From the NCBI GenBank assembly GCA_001599815.1, contig BCIA01000002.1:3569626-3633625 (forward strand): a stretch of DNA of 64,000 bases, read 5' to 3'. Position numbers and translations under genes: made by a program. This document shows, one piece after another, positions 10,690 through 22,000 of this stretch. This DNA is from Furcasterigmium furcatum (lineage: Eukaryota > Ascomycota > Sordariomycetes > Glomerellales > Plectosphaerellaceae). The stretch's first letter is position 1. Each line of letters opens with the position of its first letter. The notes under the pieces are model-generated. The model saw only the letters and a program-made list of their open reading frames with translations. It made no database searches and was not told where the DNA came from.

Positions 10690-11818
10690 ATGGACTATAT
10701 CAACTCCAATTTCTGGCTCGCAGCTCCTGGTTTCCTGGCAATCCTCGTCGCATACTCAATGGGCATCTTTTCGCGAACAAACCACCTCCCGGTCGAGGGC
10801 AAGGTACGAGCTCCCACCTCCAAGACAGACAGACAGACCCCTCCATACTGACCAGCTGCTTCCCATACAGACCGTCCTGCTGACCGGTGCCTCCGAGGGC
10901 ATGGGCCGCAGCATCGCCATCAGGCTCGCAGCACGAGGCGCCAACATCGTCGCCGTCTCCCGGAACCCCCAGAAGCTCGAGGCCCTCCTTGCCGAACTCA
11001 AGGCCGCCGCGAAGAACCCCCAGACCCAGCGCTTCACCTACATCCCCACCGACGTCTCCCTCGACGACTATGCCGCGCCCCTCGTCGAGGCCGCCACGAC
11101 GTGGAACGAGGGCCACGCCCCCGACATCTGCTGGTCGGTCGCCGGCTCCGCGACCCTAGGCTACATGGCGGAGACGGACTTCAGCGAGGTCCGCAAGAGC
11201 AACAAGCTCAACTACCTCGGCCAGGCAGAGCTCGCCCACGCCATCACCCGCAAGTGGACCGGCCCCGATGCCCCGACCGCCGCCCAGCACGGCCGCGGCC
11301 CCCGCCACCTCATCATGACCGCCACCACGTCCGTCTTCTGGCCCGTCCCCGGCTACTCCGTCTACGCGCCCTCCAAGACCGCCGTGCGCGCCCTCGCCGA
11401 CATCCTCAGCCACGAGTACCTCCTCTACCCCGAGTACGACCTCAACGTCCACTGCATCTACCCCGGCAACATGACTACCCCCGGCTTCGAGCGCGAGAAC
11501 CAGGCCAAGCCGCGCTTCACCTACATCATCGAGGAGGACGACCCCGTACAGGACCCAGACAACGCCGCCGAAGTGGCCATCCGGGGCCTCGAGAAGGGCC
11601 ACTACGGCATCGCCCTGGCGTGGCTCGGCCACATCATGAAGTGGTGCGGCCAGGGCGCCTCCGTCCGGAACAGCATCTTCATCGACACGGTCATGGTCAC
11701 CTTCATCGCATTCCTGGGCTCCATTCTCGTGCCCATCTGGCGCGCGAAGGCCAGGGCATTCGGCCGGGAACACGGGAACCCGAGGAACCATCCCCCGCCC
11801 GGGCCCCCTACGAAATAG
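10690..11818 (+). CDS. TSC10: 3-ketodihydrosphingosine reductase-like short-chain dehydrogenase
   Basis: It probably reduces 3-ketosphinganine with NADPH in the second step of sphingolipid synthesis, at the ER membrane. Two exons (10690-10803, 10871-11818) give 353 residues. An N-terminal membrane segment (FLAILVAYSMGIFS) is followed by the Rossmann glycine motif TGASEGMG at about residue 42 and by the catalytic YAPSK (Tyr-x3-Lys), with an upstream Ser in TTSVFW. A C-terminal hydrophobic stretch (VMVTFIAFLGSILVPIW) precedes a basic tail. This topology and the IYPGNMTTPGFERE segment match fungal TSC10/KsrA proteins. The usual NxAG motif reads SVAG here (CWSVAGSATLG), a divergence I cannot interpret. 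Confidence 0.83.
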
Positions 11819-11968
11819 TCACCTTGTAACGAATATCTGTCATAATCAGTGTACTGTCAAATTCAAAGCAAGACGAGGGCGGCGGGTGGCCGTATTTTTG
11901 GCTCATGCATCAATTCTTGGGTATCATATCTACACTGTCCGTGCTGTCTACATGTACCGCGCGCGCGC

Positions 11969-14900
11969 TCACACGCCGCTCCACTTCCCGAACTGGGTAT
12001 ATCGCTTGAACATGTCCCTCAAAATGGCCCTGCCGCTGGCGTCCATCGCGTCGTTCAGGATCTTGCGCACCTCGGGCGGCGTCACGTCGAATATGGAGTT
12101 CATGCTCGGCTCGAGGGCCTCTTGTATCTCGCGCGGCACGTCCACCTCGAGCTGGAGCTTGACGTACAGCATGAGGATGAGGTACACGTGGCGCCCTGCG
12201 ATCTTCTTTGCTGCGTCGGTCGCCGAGTCCAGCGCGCCGACGTACTGCGCCCGCGAGACCGAGGCCGCCGACGGCTCCGTGATGAGTGTCACGAGGCGGG
12301 AGTACATGGTGGCGTGCTTGGCCTTGAGAACCGAGCGGCTCGAGTGCAAGACCAGCGCTCGCAGCAGGGATTCCATGGTGGCGAGGATGATATGGTAGTG
12401 GTCGTCAAGTCTGAGCCGATGTCTCCGGATGATGACGCTCGCGAGGTTGCAGATGCTCGCAAACACGACAGATGACCCCTGGATGCTCACCCTGGCGTTG
12501 CCGGCGCACACAACCGAGATGGCGCCCATGGTAGACTCGACGTTCCATTGGGTCATCGCGCTTGCCTTTTGGTCCAGCAGCAGATGGAGAACCTCAGCCG
12601 TCTGGCAGAACTGCTCGGGCGAGGTGAGCGATGTCAGGACCTGGGTGAGTCTGCTGTGAGCAGCCGCCAAGTCGAAACCCCCAGATTTCTCTGCAGAATC
12701 ATCGCCAACCTGGCTCAGGATGCGATGAATTGCGAGGATCTGCGTGTTGTCTTGCGCCTGGGCCTCCAGCTGCGCGATCAAGGTATCCACGTAATTCAAC
12801 CTCTCGACAAAACTGAGACGAGAAATAGCGGCGTCGACAGTACCATATAAAGCTTCGATAGCTGCAGCCTTGGGCATGGAAGTCGAGGACTTTTCGGAGA
12901 GAAGGAGACCCGGGAAACGTGACGGAAGGGGCTGGCTCAGCTCCTCTGGGTGATGTTTGATCAAAAACGTCTGGAGAGTCCAACCGAGAACTTCCCCTTG
13001 AGACATGAACTCGAGGCTCAGCTTCTCTAAATCTTGCACTTCCGACGTCAGTTCGTCTCGTACCATGTCCTCTGGCAGACAAGTCGATGCCTCGAGATGG
13101 CATGCGAGCGAGGTTCGAGTTGCTGAAGTTTGCTTGGTGCGGAACTTTGCCAGGCGAGCCTCGAGTGAACGGAGCAAAGCCGTATGAAGTTCTTCAACCT
13201 TCAAAGGCGGAGCGTCAGTCTGAAAGTGAGGCGATGCAGCCAATACTGAAATCAGTGCGTGGAGGACCGCAGCCTGGAATGGATGCTCCATGTCTCCTTT
13301 CAGGACGTCTGCCGCCGCCTCGAAGTACTTGGTGCCCCGTTCGTCAAAATGATCAGTCATCTGCTTGACTGTCGACTCGGACAGCTGGTAGATCAGTCGC
13401 GACAGGCCCAGAACGGTGGCAGGTTCCATGGACTTTGTCGAAATGGCGGAGGCTGCCTCCATGAGGTCGTTAAAGGCCATCTTCTCGTAGAATGTCGGCC
13501 GCCGAGCAATTTTCACCATCAGGCCGAGGACGAGCGTCCAGATTGTCACTGAGACCTTGCTTGTGTCCTCCAGGTTGCGCCTTTGAGAATGCAGGATCTC
13601 CATAATCCTCTCCCTCTGCTCTCTTGAGAGAAGCTCCTCGGGAACACCAACAAGTGCCTTGAGAGCCGCCGCGCCCCGGACACTCTCCCAAGGATGCGAT
13701 TTGGAGCTCTTCTGAAGGGTGTCGATCACATAGTCCAGCGATTTGCCCGTGATCTGGTACTCGTGGTAAACATCCTCGTTGGCGAACAGCGCGCTCAGGG
13801 AACTCTCGAGCTGGTCGGCTCCAGCAGTGGTGTCTTTCTTGTCGGGGATAGCCAGAATTGCTTTCAGGAACTTGGGAAGCTTCTCGGAGCCCTTCGCCAG
13901 AAGAGGCACCAAGCGCGATGAGACTCCCAGGCAGAAGTCCACATAGGCGGCGAGATCTGGGGAGGCATGGTCTGAACCGGCGGCGCTGTTCCCAGATTCC
14001 TGGATCTTGCGAGGTTCCCACGCAGTTTCAGCATTTCCAGCATCGGCATCTTTGAGCGCCTCCGCAAGTCTGCCAGCGAAGGAGTTCAGAATCTCGGCCA
14101 AGTCGGACTCATTGTCTCCGTCAGGGTGAGACGACAACCATAGCTGGGTAGCACATTGGAAAGCTTGGTAGGTGTCTGGGTCGCTCAAAGCGCCCTTTCG
14201 CAGCACCTTTTTCAGTTGGGACTGAGTAGCTGCGCAAACTGCGTTGGTGCCCTCGTGGTCAACCCAAGAAGCTGTCCGGGAAGCAATGCGCCATCGCAAT
14301 GAAAGCAGGTCCGATGGCAGCTTCGAAGACCAGACCTTCTGGGCCAACTCAAACAGCCGGAGGCCTAGAGCGTCTGCTAGCTCAATGCCGTTGATTGCGG
14401 ATGCGATCGTGTCGAGGAAGACAAGCGTCGCTGCTGGGTGAAGGGGCTGCGCAGCCAACCACTCAACGACGGCAAGAAGCTGAGCTGTTGTCATGCTCTT
14501 CTCGAGGCCTGCTACGAGGCGGGGACTCTGCCGAACCGTAGGCGAATACCAGACAGAGCGGCCGCCCGTGGCTGAATCCAAAGTCTTGGTGTCGGACTTG
14601 GATAGGTACTCATACCACCGTTTCATGAACGAAGACAGGTCACGAGCATCCTCGAATCCCCGGATGATTGATTCCAAAAATTTGTGCGCTTCGCTCTCGT
14701 CTTCTAGGGTCAACGATCCCAACAAGCGGTCGGATGTGACGTCCAGCAGACGGGCCCCATCGTCTGTCATGAGGAAAACGTCCGGGTCGCACTGCGCAGT
14801 AAGAGACACCAACTCCCAGTCTGTTGCGCCGGGCCCCAAGGCATCGTTCTTGCAGATGAGACGGAGGTCGTCTGTCGAGACGCTGGAGTGGTTCGAGATG

Positions 14901-16123
14901 GCTTCTCGCAGAATTGCCTTTAGCACACCAGGCTGGTCTCCGGCGTCCACTTTCCGCGCGGCTCTCTCGGAAAGTTTGAAAATTTCTCGCGCCCATTCGT
15001 CCTCGGACTTTGAGGTCTTCGATCCTGCGAGAAGGCGAGGTGTCGTCGTGGCCAGGTGGAAGAAGACAGGCACAGCCGAGGAGGCGGTGGCGGCGGTGAT
15101 GTCCAGTGAGCGACTGGGTGCCTCGAGGTCGCGGCGGTTGAAGAAGGACGATTTGGCAGGCAGCATGAGGTTACGATGCATGAAGCTCTCCAGCTGCTGC
15201 ACCCATTCAGTCTGAATACGTCCCTCGTTGGGCTTCAGACGGTCTTGCGACAGTTTCGCCAACAAGCTAAAGGCCGGCTTGGAGAGGAATGTGGCAACCT
15301 CCAAAGCATCGGCCTGTCCTTGGAGACGCAGGCTCCAGATCGATGCGAGCGTGCGCACCCAGCGAGTCTGAGACCCGTGATCCTCCAGATCACTCCCGAT
15401 GGAGGCATGGCAGAGCGATAAGATGGGCGCGATGTTTGCCGCGACGTCACTGGCGGGCTGTGAGAAGAGAGCCTTGATGTGCTCAGCGCCCATACGGTCG
15501 TTGGGCGTCAGGTGCGAGGTCTTGTTCAGGCGCTCCAAGAGAGTCTGCAGAGCGCCCAAAAGGGCCTCACCGGTCGCGAGGCATCCTTCTTGTGTCTGGA
15601 GTGCACCCAGATCGAAAGCGACGGCGTCGGAACGCTTCCGCTTCTTGGACTTGTCATCGCCAGCCTGGTCGGTACCTGCGGTGGGCTTTCCGACTGCTTT
15701 CAGGGTCTGCTGCAGAATGGCCATGAATTTTCGGTCTGCCAGAGATTTCGCCAGAGAGAACAGCGGTATTCTTCGAAAGGCGCAGTCGAGGACGCGCCAG
15801 GTGAGGGGGAATCGTCGGAGGGTGTCGGCCGCATCGTTCGTGCCTTTCATGGTCTTGAGCAGCCATCGCAACCCGGTTTCCTCGGCCGCATAGTACTTGT
15901 CGAAATCGTAGGAGGTCAATGACGTCCAGAGGCTCAAGATGTGTTCGCCATCCTTGCCCGGGCCAGTCTGGTCGAGGGACCGGACGATCTTGACCAGGTC
16001 TCGTCGGGATGACTGGGTCATAGGGTTAGCGCAGTGTTCCAATGGGAGATAAGAGGTTGTGCAGATACTTACAGGTGCTCCGTTAGCATGAGAGCTATCG
16101 CCGTTGACCATGACCGTGTCCAT
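11969..16123 (-). CDS. URB2: nucleolar 27S pre-rRNA processing protein Urb2/Npa2
   Basis: A large nucleolar factor needed early in 60S subunit assembly (known for Urb2). Two exons (16123-16073, 16012-11969) give 1364 residues, close to the family size. The helical-repeat body begins with SSRRDLVKIVRSLDQTGPG. The conserved Urb2 C-terminal domain is seen near the end (RHVYLILMLYVKLQLEVDV; ILRDMFKRYTQFGKWSGV at the very end). A KKRKRSD basic patch near residue 175 fits nuclear import. The 60-nt intron has GTAAGT, CTAAC and CAG, and contains no in-frame stop, so an unspliced reading is also open. The start is the ATG of MDTVMVNGD in a good context; the open frame further upstream has only GTG. 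Confidence 0.88.
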   Translation of the reverse strand: MDTVMVNGDSSHANGAPVSICTTSYLPLEHCANPMTQSSRRDLVKIVRSLDQTGPGKDGEHILSLWTSLTSYDFDKYYAAEETGLRWLLKTMKGTNDAADTLRRFPLTWRVLDCAFRRIPLFSLAKSLADRKFMAILQQTLKAVGKPTAGTDQAGDDKSKKRKRSDAVAFDLGALQTQEGCLATGEALLGALQTLLERLNKTSHLTPNDRMGAEHIKALFSQPASDVAANIAPILSLCHASIGSDLEDHGSQTRWVRTLASIWSLRLQGQADALEVATFLSKPAFSLLAKLSQDRLKPNEGRIQTEWVQQLESFMHRNLMLPAKSSFFNRRDLEAPSRSLDITAATASSAVPVFFHLATTTPRLLAGSKTSKSEDEWAREIFKLSERAARKVDAGDQPGVLKAILREAISNHSSVSTDDLRLICKNDALGPGATDWELVSLTAQCDPDVFLMTDDGARLLDVTSDRLLGSLTLEDESEAHKFLESIIRGFEDARDLSSFMKRWYEYLSKSDTKTLDSATGGRSVWYSPTVRQSPRLVAGLEKSMTTAQLLAVVEWLAAQPLHPAATLVFLDTIASAINGIELADALGLRLFELAQKVWSSKLPSDLLSLRWRIASRTASWVDHEGTNAVCAATQSQLKKVLRKGALSDPDTYQAFQCATQLWLSSHPDGDNESDLAEILNSFAGRLAEALKDADAGNAETAWEPRKIQESGNSAAGSDHASPDLAAYVDFCLGVSSRLVPLLAKGSEKLPKFLKAILAIPDKKDTTAGADQLESSLSALFANEDVYHEYQITGKSLDYVIDTLQKSSKSHPWESVRGAAALKALVGVPEELLSREQRERIMEILHSQRRNLEDTSKVSVTIWTLVLGLMVKIARRPTFYEKMAFNDLMEAASAISTKSMEPATVLGLSRLIYQLSESTVKQMTDHFDERGTKYFEAAADVLKGDMEHPFQAAVLHALISVLAASPHFQTDAPPLKVEELHTALLRSLEARLAKFRTKQTSATRTSLACHLEASTCLPEDMVRDELTSEVQDLEKLSLEFMSQGEVLGWTLQTFLIKHHPEELSQPLPSRFPGLLLSEKSSTSMPKAAAIEALYGTVDAAISRLSFVERLNYVDTLIAQLEAQAQDNTQILAIHRILSQVGDDSAEKSGGFDLAAAHSRLTQVLTSLTSPEQFCQTAEVLHLLLDQKASAMTQWNVESTMGAISVVCAGNARVSIQGSSVVFASICNLASVIIRRHRLRLDDHYHIILATMESLLRALVLHSSRSVLKAKHATMYSRLVTLITEPSAASVSRAQYVGALDSATDAAKKIAGRHVYLILMLYVKLQLEVDVPREIQEALEPSMNSIFDVTPPEVRKILNDAMDASGRAILRDMFKRYTQFGKWSGV

Positions 16124-16329
16124 CGTGCCAATTGACCGCTTGGCTCTGGTGGTGATTGATGTCGGGAGGAACCTGATCAAGACATGGAAACTTTTTAAGT
16201 GGGGCACCAGAAGGTGCTGATAAGATAAGAGCTAACAACCCCACCCGACATTGGATCGTGGTCTGGCTCCATCGCGTCTTGTTAGTATTCACCACCAACT
16301 TGCATCTTTCCTGAAATCCTGCGTGTGTC

Positions 16330-16337
16330 TATATATA
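16330..16337 (-). promoter_or_regulatory. TATA-like element upstream of URB2
   Basis: TATATATA lies about 210 bases upstream of the URB2 start codon in the 246-base gap before the next gene. A core promoter role is inferred from position only. Confidence 0.3.
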
Positions 16338-16369
16338 ATGTGACGGCGCATTCCCAATACCCAGCATTA

Positions 16370-17893
16370 TCAGCTTCTATCCGCTTCCACTCCAAGCTCG
16401 TGTACTCCATGTTTTATCCGAAAGGCGTCCCCGGCAAGAACATGCGATAGCCAGCTGTGCAGGTCTGGACGACCGACGAGATGATCCCTCGCAACCGCCA
16501 GGGGGAATCGCAGCACGAAGGCCCTCATATTCTGGCTTCTGCCCTGAGTGAGGTAGTCAACGCATCTGCAGATCTCAATCGCAAACCGCTCGCCAATCCT
16601 GAACCTCGGTAGCGGACCCGGCATGAGCGTCGCGTTGGTGAGAGGACCTGTCCTCGTCATTTCGTCGTCGTCGCAGGCCGTACCCGTTCCGTCAACCGGT
16701 GATATGCCGCAAAGCAGCAGATGCAGCATGTCGAAGTAAATGAGCTCAACTGCGCGGTCTACGATGCTGAAGTGCAGCACGGAGTCGAACGTCGGCCTAT
16801 CGGTGGGATGTGCAAGAGGGGAAGGGTCGACCTCCCAGCAACACCACGGGTAATCACGCTCCCACTCCCATCGGAGCTCGGTCGTCTGGCGGCTTAGCTG
16901 GTCGATACGGCCTTGAAGGCTTTCGGCGTCGATTTTGTTCTCGGCTGCATCCTCGATCAGGCCAGGGACATCACAGAGAAGGTCCTCGATTTTCGCGCCT
17001 GGAATCTTATGATGGAGCTCCCAGGGTATCGTCTTCCACTCTGGCCGCTCGAGAAACGTCCGTTTCCCTTCGACGATGGCGGCAAATATCTGTGCATGGT
17101 GGTTGGAATCGTGACCAAACCTATTCGAAGAGGTTGGGACTAACCATGATAGATCTGTTTATCTCCAAGATGACGTTGGCAGACGGACTCTGGAACGCGC
17201 GAGGACCGAGGCTTTGAATCAGTGCTGACAATCCCCGGGCATGGCCGAGCCAGGACGTTGACTCCGCGCCGCACACGGTCTCGTAGAGGCCGAGGAAGAG
17301 GCATGACCACACCTGGTTGTAGGCCCGGGCACTTGCGCCCAGCTTCCGGCCCATGTCGAGGCGCAACGAGCGCATGGCACGGATGTACAGCTCGGCAGAG
17401 TGCTCGACCAGGGCGTGGACATTGTGAACGCGGCCGAACAAGGCCCCGGCAAGGGCCAGTCCGGACAGGTGGGCGGGCGACGAAGAAGACGGGTCCAGCA
17501 GGGCGTACGAGATGGTGGGCGCTAATTCGTCTGCCCCTTGAGGCTGATCCGGCTCGAACCCAACCAGAAATTCGTTCCGGAGGAATGCGATGACGATGTG
17601 AGGCTGGAAACCTTGCAGTGAGAGGCTCCGCGGAGGGCTCGCCCGGGCTGGTGGCGGACCAGGCCGAGACGGCTCATGGCTGACCCATATCGGGGGTCGG
17701 TCGAAGCCAAGGCAGATATGGGCGCCTCTTTCACATTTCAAGCAGATCGGACGTCGTTTATCTGATCGTCAAGTTCCACGGTAAGCAGCACACCACCAGG
17801 AGACGTCGCATTCGGGTCGAACTCACCGCATTTCACCTTGCGCCCTACACAGGTCCTGCATCCACTACTGCGTCGAGGCCGGACGGTCGTCAT
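16370..17893 (-). CDS. Zn2Cys6 transcription factor with DUF3468-type (Fungal_trans_2) domain
   Basis: Three exons (17893-17827, 17761-17145, 17089-16370) give 467 residues. The zinc cluster spans the first intron: CRTCVGRKVKC joins to D-KRRPICLKCERGAHIC, giving the exact C-x2-C-x6-C-x6-C-x2-C-x6-C spacing. The body (LSGLALAGALFGRVHNVHAL; CLFLGLYETVCGAESTSWLG; HARGLSALIQSLGPRAF) matches the Fungal_trans_2 group. The gene is divergent from the flavin amine oxidase at 18407 and so is a candidate local regulator of it. The start ATG at 17893 lies just before the cluster, as is usual in this group. Confidence 0.87.
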
Positions 17894-18406
17894 GTGTGCT
17901 GCGCTGTGTACGGGTGAAAACCAGAGAATGCTGCGGATGCTGGCAGCGTCACCTGCCTTGTTGTTGTTCCCTATTTTCGCAAGCTGGCGGGGTGTCGATC
18001 ATGCCCCTGTCTCCATCGATTCTTGTCCCGGTCGGGAAGCCCAGCGCGAGGTGCAAGTTGGTCGTGAGGCACAGCACTCGGCTCAACACCAACCCGACAT
18101 GGAGCACCGCCGTTGGTGACGAAATTCCACCCCTTCAATTTAGATATTTCAAGATGCCCAGTTCCCGAATGAGGCTCAGCGCTCGCCCATCTCCATCTTA
18201 TGGCACCGGCCTTGAACACGACAGGCCAACACCGAGCTACAGCCTTGCCACAACCAAGATACCCCTGGAGAACGATGACATGACGTACAACATCTTGGGC
18301 TCACTATATAGTTGAGAGGAAATCATGCGCAAATCACAGTCTCTCCTCTACATTGCACCTTCTCAAGCGCTGCTTCCGATCTCATCCTCTCACATCACCA
18401 TCCGCC
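17894..18406. promoter_or_regulatory. divergent promoter region, with CCG-GT-CGG palindrome and TATA element
   Basis: This 513-base gap separates a Zn2Cys6 gene and the amine oxidase. TCCCG GT CGGGA (18026-18037) is an inverted repeat with everted CCG/CGG triplets. TATATA at 18305-18310 lies about 100 bases before the oxidase ATG, a normal distance for a TATA box with a short leader. Functional roles are inferred. Confidence 0.45.
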
Positions 18407-19872
18407 ATGCTCCTCACTCCTCAAGTCCTCATTGTCGGCGCGGGCCTCAGCGGTCTCCGCGCCGCAAGTCAGGTCCGTGACGCCGGACTATCGTATGTCG
18501 TGCTGGAAGCCATGGACCGTGTGGGCGGAAAAGTCCTCTCCACTCCCGCATTCGACGATAGGAACTCCACGGATGCTTTCGACCTGGGGGCTGCATGGAT
18601 CAACGACAGCGGACAGTCTGAAATCCACAAACTAGCTCTCGAGTACGGCATCGATCTCGTTGAACAGAGAACCACCGGGCTATCACTCGAAGAGGATGCC
18701 TCGGGCTTCCATTCCGCTCCGTACCCCGACATGCCAGCGGTGAGATTCGATCCCTCTTCCCATCGCAGCCCTACCGCATGCCACTAACACCGGGACAGCT
18801 CTCCGCCGAGGAAGCAGAAGAGTTCGACAATATATCATTCATCCTCTACGTCCTGATTGAGTTCATGGACATCGAAGCTCCGCACCTCGTGAAGAAGGCG
18901 GACTGGCTGGACAGTATCACTGCTCTGGAGTTTGCGGAGACGGTCTTCAGCGGCAACGATCTCGCTGCATACCTCGTTACCTTCGTCACGCGCGCAACAC
19001 TGGGTGTCGAGCCAGACGAGCTCAGCGCTCTCTTCTGGCTCGACTACATGAAGAGCGGCGGCGGCCTTGGCAACATCACCTCCGACAGCGAGGGCGGCGC
19101 CCAGTACCTCCGCGCCAGCCAGGGCTTCTCGACGATAGCCGAAGGCATGGCCGCCGACCTCGACGTGCGGCTCTCCTCCCCCGTAACCAAGATCGTCCAG
19201 ACAGACGACGGCGTGACCGTCGAAGCCGGCAACAACGTCACCTACAATGCGCAGAAGGTCGTCTTCTCCGGTTCGACCACCCTCTACTCCCTCGTCGACT
19301 TCGAGCCCGCCCTCCCCGACGCCAAGGCCGAGCTCAGCAACTCCACGGTGATGGGATACTGGTCCAAGACGATCCTGCTCTTCTCCGACCCCTGGTGGCG
19401 CGCCGCCAATCTCTCCGGCGTCTTCACCTCCGAGGGCCCCATCTCCTTCACCCGCGACACATCCGCCGGCGACCAGAACAGCATCACCTGCTTCCACGTC
19501 GGCGCCCCGGGCCGCGAGTGGTCCCTCCTCGACGCAGACGCGCGGCAGGGAGCCGTCCTGGAGCAGTTCCGCGCTGCCTTCGGCCCCGTGGTCGACGAGG
19601 TGCCGGAGCCCGCCCGCATCATCGAGAAGGAGTGGTCGAAGGACCCCTGGACCCGGGGTGCGCCGTCCCCCGTGATGCCTCCCGGCGTGCTGACCGACGA
19701 GGCGGGACTCTCCTTGCGCGAACCCTTCGGGCATGTGCATTTCATCGGCACCGAGACCGCGTTCGAGTGGAAGGGATATCTCGAGGGTGCGGTGCGCTCG
19801 GGCGACCGCGGCGCCAAGGAGGTCATCGACAAGTTGAAGGGGTCGGGCGGCTGCCGTCGTCGACGGGCCTAG
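18407..19872 (+). CDS. flavin-containing amine oxidase (monoamine oxidase family)
   Basis: A FAD enzyme that oxidises an amine to an aldehyde, releasing ammonia and hydrogen peroxide (family knowledge). Two exons (18407-18739, 18799-19872) give 468 residues. The dinucleotide-binding motif is VLIVGAGLSGLRAASQ at residue 7, followed by the MAO signatures LEAMDRVGGKV and DLGAAWIND. The C-terminal FAD-binding stretch is HFIGTETAFEWKGYLEGAVRS. No Cys lies beside that motif, so the flavin is probably not covalently bound (as in fungal MAO-N). The protein ends in a basic CRRRRA tail, with no SKL-type peroxisomal signal. Neighbours are a divergent Zn2Cys6 gene and an amidase 140 bases downstream on the other strand. 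Confidence 0.88.
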
Positions 19873-20013
19873 ACGGCTGCATCTGCCGGACGGCTGATCA
19901 CAGCATTTGATATCGTCTAAGCTTGAGCGTATAAGTTTTAAAATATTGGTATTGGTCATTCCGGCCGTTCATGACGTCTATTCTACAGGGACGGGGAAAG
20001 GCCCCAGACCGGC

Positions 20014-22000
20014 CTAGATATTCGCTCTCGGTGATGTTTGCAGCAACTCTTCAATGACCTTGCCTACGGCCACGCACTTCTCGTCGCCATACTTCCCTGC
20101 CATGATCTGAACGCCAACGGGAACACCATCAACGAGGTCAATGTCATCTGTGATCAAACTGTCAGCATAATTCTTTCACAAAGCCGAAATATAACTCACA
20201 TTGGTTCTTGTTGAACTCATCAGAGATGTTCCTCGGCTGGTGACTTGTCCAGTCGGCAGGCAGAGCGCCGTCCTCCTTCCTCGAGGCAGTCGTCACGGGG
20301 ATAGAAAGACCAGGCCAGTCGAGCAGGTTCGAGAGCGTGGTGTAGCCCACGTACTGATGCGACTTGACCCACGTCCACGGCTTGTAGCCAACCCACGGTG
20401 TCACGGGGGTGATGATGGCGTCGACCCCTGTGTCGTTCCATCTCTGGAGATACTCGCCCTTATACGTCTCGATGTCCGCCGTCAGCTGGTGCGTCTGCTC
20501 GGTCGTGAGCAGGTCGTCGTCGTGCCCGACCAGCATGCCTTCCACGAGCGGCTCGCCGGACATGTCGCAGAGCCGCTTGCAGCCCATGCCGCCGTCGGAC
20601 ATGATCGCCTTCTTCCACAGATCGTAGGCGTAGCTGTGTGATGAGGCGTCCCACTCGAAGACTGCGGCATGTATTAGCGACGGCTACGTGCATGTGGAAA
20701 GGGGAAATGCCAAACTCACCCTCGTGTCCCGCCGCCTTGAGCGCATCGATGACCTTCTGCACGGCTCTCGTGATTGGCGGCTGGGGCTTCACGACGCCGT
20801 CATCGAGGATGTATCCAATCCTGAGCTTGCGACCGGGCGGTTGAATGGTGCACTCCTCCGTCCTCCAGGGCATGGGCGTGACGAGGTTGTCAAGCTCCCA
20901 CGGCCGGGCTTCCGGCAGCGCCTGCATGTACTTCTCGATGGACGAGAGGCTGCTGGCCATCGGCCCAGCACTGGCGAGGATAATTCTTTGCTTGAGACTT
21001 CATAGCACAATGTCAGCATTCAAGAGGCGTCGCACAGGAGTGACTAGAGACTTACCCTCCACGCTCGTAGGGGTGTCTCGCGTAGGTGGGCGAGAGACCG
21101 TAGATGCCACAGAGCCCGGCAGGAATGCGGATAGAGCCGCCAATGTCGGTGCCAACGCCCACCGGGCTGGCGTGGGCGCCGATGATGGTCGACTCGCCGC
21201 CACTGCTTCCGCCAGAGATGAGGTTGCGGTTGGTAGGGTGGACGCACTGTCCGAAGACGTGATTGTACGAATCGGACATCTATCGTATGGTCAGTATGAT
21301 GAAGCAGTATCATCTGGCAGTATATGAGATGAATCTCACCATAAGTGATTGAGGAATGTTTGTCTTCACGTAGAGAACGGCGCCCAGCCTCCGCAGCATC
21401 GTGGCGGCGCCAGCGTCCCTCTTTGCGGGCTTGTTTGTGAGACCAACCCAGCCTGTGATGAATGGTCAGTACCAAATCCGCGTTCTCATGCGAGATCGTT
21501 CACTCACCTAGCGAGGTATCGATGCCCGTGATATCGACGGAATCCTTGACGCTGACCGGCAGTCCATGAAGCGGTCCAACGGTCTTCCCGGTTCTTGCCA
21601 AGTGGTCATCGAGCTTCTGGGCCTCTGCGAGAGCGTCCTCGAAAAACATCTCCGTGCAGCATGTCGTCAGCTGGTGCGCGATCGCAGCCCGCTTGGAGAA
21701 GGCGGCCACGACTTGCACCGAGGACAGCTGCCCCGTCGCAAGCTTCTCGAGCAGGACCGCAACATCGGTGGTCTCTGTGATCATGAGCTCCTCCCGGGTG
21801 AGCAGGCTGGACGAGCGAATATACTCCAGGGCATCGGGCACATCCTCGACCGAGGGGACCGGTGAGAGGATCCAGTCCCGGGGGATCTTGGACATCTGCT
21901 CAGCCCGCTTGTCCTCGGCGCGGGCGAGGTAGTCTTTCGGCATGGCATCCGGGGCGGCCACGACGGCGCCCTGGAAGACCTGGTTCTCCTCAAGATGCAT
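20014..22000 (-). CDS. amidase-signature hydrolase (general/acetamidase type)
   Basis: It hydrolyses amides to acids plus ammonia; the substrate is unknown. Six exons (22000-21508, 21452-21340, 21279-21056, 20997-20720, 20661-20200, 20147-20014) join in frame to 567 residues, typical for fungal AmdS/GmdA amidases. The Ser-cisSer-Lys triad is visible: Lys in LPVSVKDSVDI, the cis-Ser in ISGGSSGGES and the nucleophile Ser in VGVGTDIGGSIRIPA. The C-terminus VPVGVQIMAGKYGDEKCVAV is family-typical. It converges with the amine oxidase, and a Zn2Cys6 gene lies upstream on the same strand. Together these suggest use of amide or amine nitrogen (inference). Confidence 0.9.

Noticed and set aside
16124..16207. 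URB2 extension upstream of the chosen ATG
   Set aside because: The open frame begins with GTG only, and the ATG of MDTVMVNGD has a good initiation context.
18835..19959. 374-codon open frame antisense to the amine oxidase
   Set aside because: Shadow of GC-rich third positions; the + strand encodes a clear flavoprotein.
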